A stretch of DNA of 64,000 bases from Punica granatum (taxonomy: Eukaryota > Streptophyta > Magnoliopsida > Myrtales > Lythraceae), in the NCBI RefSeq assembly GCF_007655135.1, contig NC_045134.1:10932982-10996981 (forward strand), read 5' to 3'. Within the stretch, counting starts at the first letter, position 1; the number at the start of each line of letters is the position of its first letter. A program made the translations under genes and the position numbers. Positions 1 to 12,500 of this stretch are shown here, piece by piece. A model generated the notes under the pieces. That model saw nothing but the letters and a program-made list of their open reading frames with translations, had not been told where the DNA came from and searched no databases.

Positions 1-2179
1 CAGTGGACGCCTCAGTGCATTTACTGCAAAGTGCGGAAAATGAGTGCAAACAATACTAAATCATGTAGTCCTACTACGTGCGAAACTAAACTATATAGAT
101 GCACCCTTGCACGTGTCCGATGTACTAGTAATATACTATTCTTCATTTAATCATCATGCATCTAAACTTATAACCTGCGCATATGCACTGCACTATCCGT
201 TTTTTCTTTTTTGACCTGGGTTTTTTTCTCGGTTGGTGAGATGGGTTTTTTTCTTTTCAAAATTTTCCGTAGTTCTGGTTAATTTTGAAAAAGAAAATTG
301 AACGCTAATTAGGGAAAAGAAAAGGTAAAAACAAAAACAGAAAATTATGAAAACGTGATCTTCATGGTTGGCTAGTGAGAGAGAGGAGAGAAAATAAATT
401 GCATGGACAATTGTATCTTTGTAATTTTATGATATTTATTTAATTATTTTGTCTATGGGCTTCAAATTGCAGTATTTTGGACGGTTCACGGAGATTATAA
501 TTGCACGGGACATCAAATCCTTACTTATAATAGTATTTAGATAATATAAGTAAAAGTCATTAATGTAAAGTTATCTTATCTCAGCGATCGACATATAATA
601 ATCATCATATAATATGAGATGGTCTTTTCTTGGACAGCATCAAATATTTCTAGAAAAAGAACGACTTCAGCAAACTCAAAGTAGAATCATGAATACCTAT
701 GGTTTAGTCTAAATTGTCGACACAGTGATGATGATTTCAATTCAATTGAAATTATTGAAGTACTATTTTTGGAGCCATGGATAAATTGCTTGGACGGCTG
801 GTTAAATCATAAAAAGAAAAAAAGGTTGCGATGAGATCGCACCGTCCAATCAGTGCTTCGGCTAATGGTGAAATAACACGTCCTACGATTCTTCCAAGAA
901 CACCGACGTTTAGCCTCTGATGATGAGTTGTTTTGTTGGGCCTTTAATTTGTCTTTTATCCCTATTCCAATTGCAAGAAATGTCCTACTTCCCCATCCAA
1001 AACGAAAGCCAGCTATGGTCCCACAATTAATTCTTACATAATCGCACAACTAAAAATATATATCACAAAATCTACGGTGACCCGCGATTCAAAGAATCCG
1101 ACGAAAAAGAATCAATATCAATTCTTTTCTTGTGCAAGTTCATGGCAATTATTGTATATATATGTCGATTGGCCAGTCCTGCATTTATCAATATTGATAG
1201 TTTCTCGTTAACCTATACAGTGAGTGAGAATTGCGAATGAATTTCACTTCAGCCAGTTGTGCGAAACGATGAAGAGCATGCATTCCCTCTGGAAAAGGAA
1301 AACGACCGTGGATTACATTAGTAAGTCACATCTTACATTATCTGTATAGGACGCGAGCCACAACAATATCTACACGTGTAAAAATCGGTTAAAGATTATT
1401 ATGTTAATATGGAGTAACGTACTATTAGCTGTTATCAAGTCAAGTGGTCCCTCTAGCCATAGTAGATCAACCTACATACCGAGACAAAAAGTCCTTGATT
1501 TTTTTTCCACTTGAGGTCTATATCGTTTGATATGCGAAAGTTCAATTACCTCAATCAATCCATACTTAAGTCTGATCGACTATTACGAAATAAAACTCTC
1601 AAAATCATAAATTTTTTTTATTTACAAAAACTCAAACTTGATATGTGGATTAGGCGAAAGAAGTGGCAAACCACCTGATTAATTCACAATAAAACTAAAT
1701 CTCTCGAGTGGTGGTTTTCTGCATCAGAGTATTTAGCTGGTCACCATAGCCATCATCAATTAATGATGCCTAACAAATATGCGTAGCTTACTTTTATTCA
1801 TTAATAGATAATCCAAGAGCCAAATCCAATTGCCCGCGTGAGTATATATATACACACATCAGATGTCTCCGCAGACTCGTTCATGATCTATATATTTATT
1901 TTGTTTTCGTATATATGTCCTCATGAGATTTCTTTATGAAGTCAATGCAGTTGATGAGCGATTTAAGTTAGCTACTCATATTGTGTCAATATAATATTGT
2001 GCTATTTTATGGGTAATACAAATATATATTTTTACTTTTTGACAACGAGTATAAGTAATACGATATTATGTATATCGATGATTAAGATTGTACAAGAAGA
2101 GGCCAATTTATAGGTCAAACGTCATAGTCAAAATAAGAAAATAATATATAAAATTCAAAGAAGGTGTAGTATAATGGCA
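1..2179. other. Intergenic AT-rich DNA, no gene seen
   Basis: Both strands carry only short frames with no recognisable motif. The stretch has several AT-rich tracts and no element ends with a target-site duplication that I could find. I assign no function. Confidence 0.6.
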
Positions 2180-2880
2180 CACGATTTTACTTAATATGCT
2201 AGTCTGGAGAATGAAATGACAATCCATTTCAATATGCTTGGCTTGTTCGTGAAAAACATCATTGCATAGCACTCTTGTTATCACATTAGAGTATCGTGGA
2301 CTCGGAATGACGTCGATGCCTGCAAGAAGCCTCTTGAGCCTCAGAAGTTAGAAAAAAAAGGTCGGATAAAGCACGATATTCCGCTTCAATGCTGGAGTGA
2401 GCTGCGATAACCAGTTTCTCACTGCACCACGAGATAAGAGAGTCTCCAAGATGGAGACAATAATCGGGGGTGGATCGTCGATCTGTAAGGTCAATTGCCC
2501 AATCAGCATCATCGTATGCACGCAACTGCAAGGAGGAGCTGGAGGAGCAATGCAACTCGTGGAAGATGGTGCCTTTCACATATTAGAGTATGCGAAGAAC
2601 TGCTATGTACCGTGGTGCTGTCATAAACTAGCTGACTACATGCACCGCGTAAGCAATGTCAGGTCGTGTCAGTGCAAATTAGGCAAGACCGCCCACGAGA
2701 TGATAAAGAGTAGGATCCGCTAACGGAGAGCCATTAGCTGGAGGAAACTTCGCATTATACTCTGACGGCGTGGGAGTGACTTTGCTGTAGATTTGTTGTG
2801 CCCGAGACAACAAATCAGATACATACTTGGCCGGGGACATGTAGTCGCCATCGTCTCCGTGAGCGATCTCATTCCCTTGA
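2180..2880 (-). pseudogene. Decayed Ty1-copia reverse transcriptase / RNase H fragment
   Basis: Read on the minus strand from about 2870 down to 2190, the translation follows the order of the C-terminal part of a copia Pol protein. First comes a piece containing RPDIAYAVHVVS, then the RNase H block AYDDADWAIDLTDRRST with SWCSEK and IEAEYRAL, then near 2225 a segment reading HEQAKHIEMDCHF. These match the conserved TRPDI, DADWAG..RRST, EAEYRA and K-HI-D-HF motifs of the family. Several in-frame stops and frame changes interrupt it, and no LTR, protease or integrase lies next to it. It is a truncated, inactive relic, clearly more degraded than the copia element further right. Confidence 0.75.
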
Positions 2881-5438
2881 GAACAATTGAGAGATCGATT
2901 CGATCATATCAAAGTTTCGGTGTAAGTGAGACTTTAGTTTCGGAGTAAGTATATATTTTTTTTTACTTTTTTTAATTATATTTTCAGTTTAAAAATGTTA
3001 AAATAAATATTTGATTTTAATATTTATGCCATGTCATATGCCACGTCACAAGTGATTGAAAGTGTTAGTTTGAAATTACTAGAATGCACTTAATTGCAAC
3101 ATTTTCGAAAGCTTGTGTACTTAATTGTTTCAATTTTTTTTGTACCAAAGTGTTACACTTTAAAATTTTTTTGTACCACCGGTATAATTAACCTATATAT
3201 TTCTTTATTTTACTACTTTTTCTGTTTAGAACTTTTTATCAAAATAATCATTAGGAAAAAAAATTAATTTTGGTAATCAACCTTTTGTTGTCAGTTCTTT
3301 TGTCCTAATTCTTTTATTTTTTTGTTTAATTTTGCCTCAACATGAAACTTCTTATTCCATCATAGTTCAAAATTATTTTTGAAAATTATGAAACTAAATT
3401 AATAACAATTAGAATAATAACGTGACTATGATTTTCATATATTTAGTGTGTCATCGCCCAACCTCACAAGAGCGGTTGACGGCTATTGGGCCACAATCGA
3501 CTTTTTTTCATATATTTTTCTAATTCATTGCTCGCAAATTCGAGTACCTATGCTCTCAATTTTGATCACCGTTGCCCCTACCAAGATTGCCTACAGCCTA
3601 TATGCCCGCTCCTTCTCATCCTATCGATAACGTTCATGATTTTTCTTTTATTATTTTAATTTAATTTTGTTTTATTTTTGAAGCTAAAAAATATCTTTTA
3701 TTTATGAAAAATTGAACAAAAAATAAAGAACTAGGATGAAAAATTAGCTACAAAAGGTTGCGTATCAAAATTAAAATTTTTATGATAAACAATTTTGATA
3801 AAAAGGATGAAAAGAAAAGTATAAGTTTTGGACCTAAACGAATCACAAAAAAGAAAAAGGATTGAAACAAAAAAGTATTCAAAATTACTGGATATAAACT
3901 ATAAAAAATTAGAAAAAAGGATTAAAAAAGAAAAACAAACAAATCTAGAGGACCAAATATATCATTTTCTCAACCATTTATTGTTCAAAAAAGTTAAGTA
4001 TAATTGTCACAATTATTGATAGAATTTATTGTAAAAAGTAGTCAATTTTACATATGTAATATATCTTTAAATAGTATTTTAATTTCAATTTTTTTTTCAA
4101 TTGTATTAATTTAAAGAGAATTTATTAAGGAGTATTTATTGCCAGTCAAGTAATTTATACTTATATACAGATAGGTTTTTATTCTTCTTAATTGTTTTCG
4201 GTAGGACAGGAAGGCATAAGCCTTAGATACAACAAAGAAAAACGCATCTTCTTAATTTTGAACGCAATAAATCACGGCTACATAATAGCTCTCTTCAAAA
4301 TATTCTTTTTAATTTTGAATGCAATAAAGCATGGCTACCCAATAAAATAAATCCAGAGAACCTGTAGCAATAATTCCTTTTCGACTGTTAACAAAACCAT
4401 TACTTACTCTATAATTTTTTTATTTTTTATTTTTGGGCCTGATGAGACCATATGGGTTATTGTAGCCGACCAACTGAGATTAATCTTTATTCAAATGTCG
4501 GCATAATTGACCCTAGATATAAGCTCAATGGGTATAGTATTATAGCATTGTGTCATTTGGGGCCATGGGTGGAGCATTTTGACCTATATATAGTGAGGTG
4601 ATAAAACGTATCCATCTTAAAGGTACGTATCCTAGCTAGTGCAGTGAGTTGGGATCTTACCAAGCATGCATTTCTGAATGGGCAAACACAGAGAAAAATT
4701 TATAATTTTAAGGACCCTCGAAGAGGATTCCCCACTTTTTGTTGCCCAAAGCGTGTCGGGGACTCTTCAGTGATGATGCATCATTCTTTTTTCCTATGAA
4801 AAAATGAAGTGCTCATCAAGATTGCAGATGATCGTATCGGGCCAAATCTCTAAAATTTCAATTGGATCTATAAGTAACTGGATCAATCTCTAATCCAATA
4901 GTACGAGTTAATAAGTTGTGGTATCTAATCTCTTATAAATTCAATGAATTTCTTTTTAATTTTTCAATGTGGAATTGGACAACTCTCAACATCCACCCTC
5001 ATGCAATAACGTGTGATGTTTTCTCACTTGTCATTGCGTGTTATATGCCCTTAGACACTAATCCTCAATAACTCATGACCACAAGCCAGGCTCCCTTTCC
5101 GTTCTTGGATGAGAGGGCACTTATATGAGGCGCGTACTTTGGCTACTCTTAGAAGTGGGCTCGATATGGTATTAGCTCACACGGGGACGCATGACTTACT
5201 TTGGTATGATATAAAATTTCTATTGCCCAATTGCTTATAGGTCCATAGGAAATTCATCATGTTATTACATAGATCGATCAAAACAAGTCGGTTGCTATTA
5301 TCAATTGAAGTTGGCATTTTATTTTCATTTGTATTGAAGGAAAAGATTCATTACAATGTGGTGCCGCCTCACAACCTGAAAATCTTGGGATTTCCTGACC
5401 ATTATACAAAAACAAGATTGTAAAGATTGTATACAACC
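2881..5438. other. Intergenic AT-rich DNA, no gene seen
   Basis: No frame here has a recognisable domain. The 60-63 codon frames near 3450 and 3830 are low-complexity (the second is Lys-rich from poly-A DNA) and are not credible genes. Around 4900-5000 there is a dispersed-repeat-like stretch rich in TTTTTCAATGTGG-type sequence, related on the other strand to sequence near 20,170. Confidence 0.5.
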
Positions 5439-5443
5439 ATCCT

Positions 5444-5991
5444 TGATGTGCTTCATATTGCAGCCCAATCGCATTTGAATTTGCAGGTCCAAACGCGTAT
5501 TCTAGATGACTCTAAAACAAGAATTTAGCTTAATTAGATATTAAGTTTCTGATATTGCTATAATATAGTTTCTCTTAATTAGATATTATTTCCTATGTTA
5601 GCTTGGGTCAGTAGTCTTGAGTTTTATATTTCAGATTATTACCTTACTCTATTTTAGGAAAGTAATCTAGAGAAGATTAGATATCAGTTTCCTATTTTAA
5701 AGTCAAGGCGGGTGTCTTCCGTCTATATAAATATGTACCTTATTGTAAGAGAAGAACACAGACGAATTTGATGAATATTTGAATGAAATTGCCTAGAGCG
5801 TTTCCTCTATTTTTCTTATCTAAACAAGTCCCTTGTTTAGTGGCGAAAACCCCGATTCTTATCATTCATCCTTGAGCGTGGCGAATTAACCCGACTTTTC
5901 TTACTCGTGGCGAATCATCTTATTGAGTGAGTGTTGTTGGTTCTACCCTCCACCCTTCTTTCTTAACAAGTTCTGGTTCGTAAGCTTATCA
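5444..5991 (+). repeat. LTR copy 1 of the gag-only element
   Basis: This 548-bp copy starts TGATGTGCTTC and ends CTTATCA (TG...CA). It contains a TATA-like CTATATAAATATG near 5720 where a U3/R promoter would sit. The primer site that follows (TGATATCAAAAT at 5995) is a decayed version of the site after LTR copy 2. Confidence 0.85.
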
Positions 5992-6846
5992 TTTGATATC
6001 AAAATGAAGGTTCTATTTTTGTTGGCCGAGTGAAAACACGTGAACAAGTGAACATGCATGTGATTGAGTGGATTTTGCTAAATATGCGGAGATAATGGCT
6101 AAAGACCACCTAGAACGAGTTCCAAGAGGGCTTACTTTCGACCAAGACCTGCTCCCCACATTGCAACGAATAGAAGAGAGTTTAGCATGGCTCGAGCGAG
6201 TTATCTAAGCCCTTGCGAGTTCCGATGAAATAAGAAGACACCAATGGGTGTAGGAGGATTATCGCCCAAAGAGAATCCCGACTTTCAATGGAAGCATGAA
6301 TGCCGCGGAATTCTTGGCGTGGATTTCGGATGTGGACCGATTCATCGACTTTCAATGGAAGTCGAGTTGTTAGAGTTGTTTATCGGTTAAGAGGCAAAGT
6401 GTCTACTTGGTGGGAAAAATTGAAAAATAATCGTCTTCAAGATGGAAGGAATCTGTTATTTACGTGGAGGCACATGAAACAACTCTTAAAGGTCAGATTC
6501 TTTCCTTTGGGATATGAAGAACGCCTCTATGAATGTGAAGACGATTGCATGAAGTCTACCTATCCTCTTAAGAATGGAAAAACAAATGTTTTTCCTATGA
6601 CGATTGTTGATATCAAGGAAAAAGTACAACTTGAAGAAACTTCTATGAAGGGTGACAAATTTAAAGAAGAAGAAGTGGAGTCCAAGAATGAAGCAGCTCA
6701 AGCGTCACATGATAATAATGTTCTGGTCGAGAAGAATTTAGCGATTGGCAAGATTCTGCGGGAGGAACTAATTTCAAACTCTGAAGAGAAAGTTCAGGCT
6801 GAATTGTTTTTAGACCCAGGCCAAGTGGAACCTCAAGAAGAAATCA
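5992..6846 (+). pseudogene. Internal region 1: decayed Gag
   Basis: A frame starting at 6094 opens MAKDHLERVPRGLTFDQ, clearly related to the start of Gag in internal region 2 (VHEVPRGLTLDQ), but it ends in a stop after about 37 codons. A later frame from 6300 has the WWEKLKNNR and ...FFPLGYEERLY block of the retrotransposon Gag core, followed by an acidic tail that runs on into LTR copy 2. The region is about 855 bp, much shorter than internal region 2. It is therefore a deleted sister copy, not a duplicate of the same interior. Confidence 0.75.
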
Positions 6847-7393
6847 TGATGTGCTTCAGATTGCAGCCTAACTTGTATTCGAATTTGCAGGTCCAAATGC
6901 GTATTCTAGATGACTCCGGAACAAGAATTTAGCTTAATTAGATATTAAGTTTCCGATATTGCTATAATATAGTTTCTCTTAATTAGATATTATTTCCTAT
7001 GTTAGCTTGAGTCAGTAGTCTTGATTTTCCTATTTCAGATTATTACCTTACTCTATTTTATGAAAGTAATCTAAAGGAGATTAGATATCGATTTCCTATT
7101 TTAGAGTCAAGGGGTGTCTTCCCTCTATATAAATATGCACCTTATTATAAGAGAAGTGCACAGACGAATTTGATGAATATTTGAATGAAATTGCCTAGAG
7201 TGTTTCCTCTATTTTTCTTATCTAAATAAGTCCTTTGTTTAGTGGCGAAAATCCCGATTCTTATCGTTCATCCTTGAGCGTGACGAATCAACCCGAATTT
7301 TCTTACTCATGGTAAGTCATCTTATCGAGTGAGTTTTGTTGGTTCTACCCTCCACCATTCTTTCTTATCAAGTTCTGGTTCGTGAGCTTATCA
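6847..7393 (+). repeat. LTR copy 2 (shared middle LTR)
   Basis: 547 bp, TGATGT...TTATCA. It follows internal region 1 and precedes internal region 2, as expected when two related elements recombine through one LTR. A TATA-like CTATATAAATATG lies near 7125. Confidence 0.85.
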
Positions 7394-7395
7394 TT

Positions 7396-7407
7396 TGGTA
7401 TCAAAGC
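7396..7407 (+). other. Primer binding site
   Basis: TGGTATCAAAGC lies 2 bp after LTR copy 2. It differs at one base from the standard plant initiator Met-tRNA primer site TGGTATCAGAGC, and it confirms that LTR copy 2 is the 5' LTR of internal region 2. Confidence 0.8.
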
Positions 7408-7480
7408 GAAGGTTCTATTCTTGTTGGTCGATTGAAACACATGACGGAGTATAAACACGAGTGTTTAGTGAGGAATCATT

Positions 7481-8887
7481 ATGAGAAACGCAATGGATGA
7501 GGAAAACGTCCATGAGGTTCCGAGGGGACTCACACTCGACCAAGAGCAATTCCTTGGGTTCCTGCAGAGGCAAGACAAGCTTTCTGCACAACTCGATCAA
7601 CTGACCCAAGTTGTTGAGCGAATAGCCTTGGTGCGTGCTCCTCCACAATGTGCACATCGAGTTCCTAAACGGAATGTTCGAGTGGAAGATGAAGCTGACC
7701 AGGAGGATGAACTTCCTGAAGAAAAAGAGCAGCCGGTTCCACGACAGCAGCAAAGGGTCATCGGGAACAATATCAAGCTGAAGATTCACCAATTCAAATG
7801 CACGAGTTCCCCTTAAGAGTATCTCGAGTGGGTGCAACGAGTTGAAAAGGTCTTTGAGTACCACGAGTACTCTGAATTGGAAAAGTGTAAGCATGCTGCC
7901 CTTGAGTTCACTGGTTATGCTATTCTCTGGTGGGAAAGTTTAAAAGCACAACGAATGAGAGATTGTGAGAATGAGATTCGTAGTTGGTGGGAAATGAAAA
8001 GACTTATGCATAGAAGATTTGTGCCTGAGTACTACAAGTAACAACTTTATCTTCAATTGCAAAGTATTATGCAGTGTGGTATGTCCGTAGAAGATTATGT
8101 TAAGGAATTCAAACAACTGACCATGGGATGTGAGCTGCGTGAGGCTCAAGAGACATCCATTGCGTGTTTCTTAGGTGGTCTAAACAAGGAGATTGCGGAT
8201 ATGATCAAACGACAGCCTTTTGTGTCGCTAGAGGATGTTATAAAGCTGGCCATTAAGGTACTAAGGCAGCGGAAACATTGCCAACGAACTACGCCAAGAG
8301 TGTTCAACCAGAAGCCGGTGATCGCTGGATCCACACCCCAAAGGTTAGCCTCAAGGTGGAACAAGCCACGAAAGGAAGTTGAGGGCTCACTCAAGTCTCA
8401 AGTTGAGTTGGCCAAGGTGAAGGAGTAGGAGGTCGATCCACAACCCCCTGTTTGGTGCCAAAACATTAAGTTCCTTGAATTTCATGGATTCAGACACTTT
8501 ACCTCCGAATTCTCCAATTGGCGAGAGGTAACCATTCAGAACCCTCACGCTGTCGAAAGTGAAGTTGAAGAGGCCGTTGTAGATGTTTGTGTAGTTACGA
8601 GCAAGGAGAAAGTGGAATATGCTGATGAGGGTGAGGAGCTCAAGGCTTAGCAAGTCGTGAGTTTGGAATCAAAGTTGGAAGAGCAGCGGGAATGCTTGGA
8701 GAACATTCCGAAGGTACTGATATCAAACTCTCCAAAGCAAGTCCTGAAGGAACCCATTTTAAGCTCAGCCCAAGAGGAACTTCAGGAAGAATTTGCTATT
8801 GAAGATCTATCAATGGTGTTTCATCAAGTGAAACCTAAGCTACCTGAAGAGCACATGACTTGGCTGAGGAACGGGCAATCCAGCTAG
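7481..8887 (+). pseudogene. Gag of gypsy-like element, broken by in-frame stops
   Basis: One reading frame continues from 7481 to 8887, interrupted only by in-frame stops at about 7816, 8041, 8428 and 8650. I see no frameshift, so decay has been by point mutation. Gag core motifs are YLEWVQRVEKVFEY, ILWWESL, WWEMKRLMHRRFVPEYY and SVEDYVKEFKQL, typical of the Retrotrans_gag family. At 8467-8515 the frame reads KFLEFHGFRHFTSEF, aligned with the CCHC zinc knuckle of gypsy Gag proteins, but all three cysteine positions are phenylalanine. The acidic ESEVEEAVVD...ADEGEEL stretch after it is also usual downstream of such knuckles. No pol follows before LTR copy 3. Confidence 0.8.
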
Positions 8888-9063
8888 AGAGTTGATCGGC
8901 GAGGAAGAACAGAGAATCTGATCTATGCGGAATTACAAGAGAGAGTTCGTACAGAAAAGTTGGTCATTAAGTGGCAAGCTAAAAAGCACCGAAGCGCACA
9001 CATGAAGACCAGCAGAAGATTGACGAAGACTCGAGGACGCGTCTTTTCCAAATCGAGAGGGCA

Positions 9064-9602
9064 TGATGTGCTTCAGATTGTAGCCCAACTTGTATTTGAA
9101 TTTGCAGGTCCAAACGCGTATTCCAGATGACTCCGGAACAAGAATTTAGCTTAATTAGATATTAAGTTTCCGTTATTGCTATAATATAATTTCTCTTAAT
9201 TAGATATTATTTCCTATATTAGCTTGAGTCAGTAGTCTTGAGTTTCCTATTTCAGATTATTGCCTTACTCTATTTTTGGAAAGTAATCTAGGGAAGATTA
9301 GATATCAGTTTCCTATTTTAAAGTCAAAGGGGTGTCTTCTTTCTATATAAATATGCACCTTATTGTAAGAGAAGAACACAGACGAATTTGATGAATATTT
9401 GAATGAAATTGCCTAGAGCGTTTCCTCTATTTTTCTTATCTAAACAAGTCCCTTGTTTAGTGGCGAAAACCCATATTCTTATAGTTCATCCTTGAGCCTG
9501 GCGAATCAACCAGACTTTTCTTACTCGTGGCGAGTCATCTTATCGAATGAGTTTTGTTGGTTCTACCATCCACCCTTATTTCTTATCAAGTTCTGATTCA
9601 TG
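9064..9602 (+). repeat. LTR copy 3, truncated at its 3' end
   Basis: It starts TGATGTGCTTCAG and runs parallel to copies 1 and 2 down to TTCTGATTCATGA near 9602. The final GCTTATCA of the other copies is missing and inverted LTR sequence follows directly. Confidence 0.85.
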
Positions 9603-9635
9603 AATACGAGTTGGGCTGCAATTTGAAGCACATCA
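9603..9635 (-). repeat. Inverted 33-bp copy of the LTR start
   Basis: The reverse complement reads TGATGTGCTTCAAATTGCAG and continues with LTR sequence, matching the first 33 bp of LTR copy 2 with about three mismatches. It abuts the target duplication ATCCT at 9636. It therefore acts as the right integrated end of the whole element. Confidence 0.85.
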
Positions 9636-9640
9636 ATCCT

Positions 9641-12166
9641 TGTCTTGTACATATACGATAACTGATAACACAAAGAATACAATCACCCTTTTCTCTGCTT
9701 ATCTATCCCTAGTTTATTCGATACTTCTAGTATTTGCACGTGTATGGTCAGATGTTTCACCTCCGTTAAAGGGAAAAGGAAAGTTAAGTTCTGCTTCCAT
9801 TTATTGGAGTTAAGCCTAGGGATGGATTAATTGCTCAATTGATCAAAATAATAAGCTGCGATCTTGAACTTTAGTTGCAATATGAACATTTCGTGACCCT
9901 CCATGTTCATTTTGTGCGGGAGTATTGGAGATATTGATTTATCATATTAGAAAATAGAATATTTGAAAATAAGATTGTATCAATCAATATTGAGATTATT
10001 TGTTTCCTAATTCCGTTGTGTCCTGAGCCTATAAATAGGCTATCTATGTATTGAGTCAAGTCAGAATAAAACTCCCATCGTTTACGACCACCACGTTTTG
10101 ATATCTCCATTCTCTACTTCTCATCTTGTAATTAACTTCTTCAGAGCCCTGTCCAAGATCTTTTCTTTCTTCTTCTTCTTCTTTTGCTGGCGGGGGACCG
10201 CCAAGACATAATAATGCTAACCCATACCTTCATGCTTGAAAAGAAAGAGGACCCATTCACCAGCGATGTACCAATTAGTTAAATAGAATTATGATTGATT
10301 GAATATGTAATGGCATTTCCTAAACAATATATATTACGCATTGAACGTTCATATAGCTCTCTAAGTATGTTCATATATTAGCTCTATCTGAGTTTTCGAG
10401 TTTGAATCGGCTATTAAATATTCTTACCATCAAAATTAGAGAAATGGGTGTAACTACCTCGATCTTTAAATGTTCTAACTTTTATTTAATGTCGTGGCTT
10501 TTCTCGTGCCACTTTCTTCCCATTTCACTCTCCCCTTAATTCTTTTAGATCAACTGATGCATGTGTTTTGGTACCTTTCAATTTCACAGTTCTACTGAAA
10601 CGAGTCCAATTATGTTAAATAATTTATTTGTCTTTTTGTTTACAAAAATGTTTGATGATTTGTTACTTTTGACAAGAGATAATATATATTAATTAATTAT
10701 ATAAAGGTACTGCAAATTATTCACAAACGGATACGAAGGCATGACATTATATTGCACCAACTTTACATAAAGAATATTTTGTTTTTGGGTGGTGCGGCGG
10801 AATATTGACTGCCAAAAAGCTTATAATTATTTTTGTAGACATGTATTTCGAAAGGGACATGTGCCTAAAAGAACACGTAAAAGAATTTCAGAGATGAACC
10901 ATTTTCATTTTTTAACTAATTAGAGATGCGGGCTTCATTGGGCAGCCGACATTATCATTTACTAGAAAATAATATTATATATGAATGGTCATAATACTCC
11001 CACACTAGTGAAACATATGTAGTGAGACAAAAAAAAAAAAGCACAACGATTTTTCAGGTAACCATTTTTCATCATTTAAAAAAAAATTATTTACTTCTTT
11101 TGGAACAAAAAGAATTTTAAGACTTCGAACAATAATTACAATATATTCGACTAATTTGAATGTTATAGTGACTGTTTTACAGATAATTTTCTTTTTATTA
11201 TGATAAATGCGAGACTTTATTACTCCAAAACTATATACAAGAGTATGAAGGATTTACATAAGCTCCCTTAAACGAGAGGTTGTACTAAGGGGGCATCCTA
11301 TTGCCTTGTGAACAAAATTAGGTAAGGATGCAAAATTGATCAATAATGTATTTAATCGTCAAATTATTGTCAATATGTATTAATTTCAAGTATGCAAACT
11401 TGATTATAAGAAATATGGTTCTTATAATTTACCTAAATATGGATCTTATAGCTTTCATAAACCAGTTCAAACAATGCAAAGAGTGTGGATACTTATTTAA
11501 AAAAAAAAAAAGGAGTGCGGATAACAGCTCGTGTTTTCTTTCTCTAGCAATACATATCAATTTCGAGATTGCAAATGTCATTCTAGTCCGAACACTTCTG
11601 TCATCTTTTCAGTTTCCACCCCCTTTATTTATTTATTTATTATTATTATTTTATCTCTTTTCATTCTAAATGCGAGAGACTTTCTCTTTTTCTAATTTTT
11701 TAATCGCTTCATAGTATTTTAATATAATTTTAGTTGAGGTGATGCCATGTAATTAAATATATTAATTTATAGAATTAATTATTGAAATATAATTTAAAAT
11801 GATAAAAGTATATTAAGAAAGAAAATAGAGAAGTTACAGATATAAACGTACAAATTGTTAAGGCAAGATTAGAATTAAGAGACAAGAAACTGGTAGATGT
11901 CATTGCAAAACGTTACTTATAGGACTCAATAATTAGATTTTGAATTTGTTTCATTGACTGGGGGGGTAGCATGCATGATTTGAAATATGTTTACTATAAT
12001 TAACGTGATTTTACTTACTCAATGATGATTTCTTTTTTCAAATCATGTTTTGAGCCTAGTTCTCTTATTCTAGTTCATTAGATCAGCTTGTCGTACACAT
12101 GATATACTAAAAGATAACGTTCTTTAAGCAAGAAGAAGAAGTAGCTCGCGGAATTGGGTTGCCACT
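9641..12166. other. Intergenic DNA with one possible LTR relic
   Basis: AT-rich sequence with no supported gene. A putative LTR relic at 9925-10165 is listed separately. The 107-codon frame at 11,346 is low-complexity AT-rich sequence without motifs and is not accepted. Confidence 0.5.
9925..10165 (+). repeat. Possible solo-LTR or TRIM relic
   Basis: Sequence beginning GGAGATATTGATTTATC, with a TATA box inside CCTATAAATAGGC near 10,030 and a following pyrimidine-rich leader, has the look of a copia-type LTR promoter region. I see no second copy and no target duplication, so this is only a resemblance. Confidence 0.3.
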
Positions 12167-12431
12167 TTCTTATGCAAGGTTTTCAGAATCGCGATTCTAC
12201 CTAGAATCGGTCGAGGGTCGTAGAATCGTGAATCGTAGAATCGTAATGTGAATCATAAGATTCTACCTGTAATTAAAAAAATAACATATATATATATGTA
12301 TTATACTTTCTTGAAAAAAAAAAAAACAATCCTTGATTCCTTATATTCAGACATGAATCAGTAGATTCAATTTGCATACAAATTTTGACATGACACCTAA
12401 TCTTCAGCATGATTAGTCTGATCATATACTA

Positions 12432-12500
12432 GGGAAAAACTCGAAGCTGAAATAAAAGGGAAAAACTCATGAAGCTGAAATAAAAGGGAAAAACTCGAAA
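12432..12500 (+). repeat. Short tandem repeat inside the hAT-like element
   Basis: Two and a half units of 26-28 bp beginning GGGAAAAACTC and ending GAAATAAAA, at 12432, 12458 and 12486. Confidence 0.8.

Larger units (their letters stand above)
5444..9635 (+). mobile_element. Composite gag-only LTR retrotransposon with three LTRs and an inverted right tail
   Basis: Three diverged direct copies of a ~547-bp LTR (5444, 6847, 9064; each starting TGATGTGCTTCA) bracket two different internal regions. Both internal regions encode only Ty3/gypsy-like Gag remnants; I see no protease, reverse transcriptase or integrase. The right LTR stops about 10 bp short of its end and is joined to a 33-bp inverted copy of the LTR start, so the element begins TGATGTGCTTC and ends GAAGCACATCA. 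The exact 5-bp repeat ATCCT lies immediately outside both ends (5439-5443 and 9636-9640), which shows that the present outer ends were the ends integrated. It resembles the TR-GAG class of non-autonomous elements. LTR divergence, judged by eye, is several percent or more, so the insertion is old. Confidence 0.85.

Noticed and set aside
3828..4019. Lys-rich 63-codon frame
   Set aside because: Arises from poly-A-rich DNA and is low-complexity.
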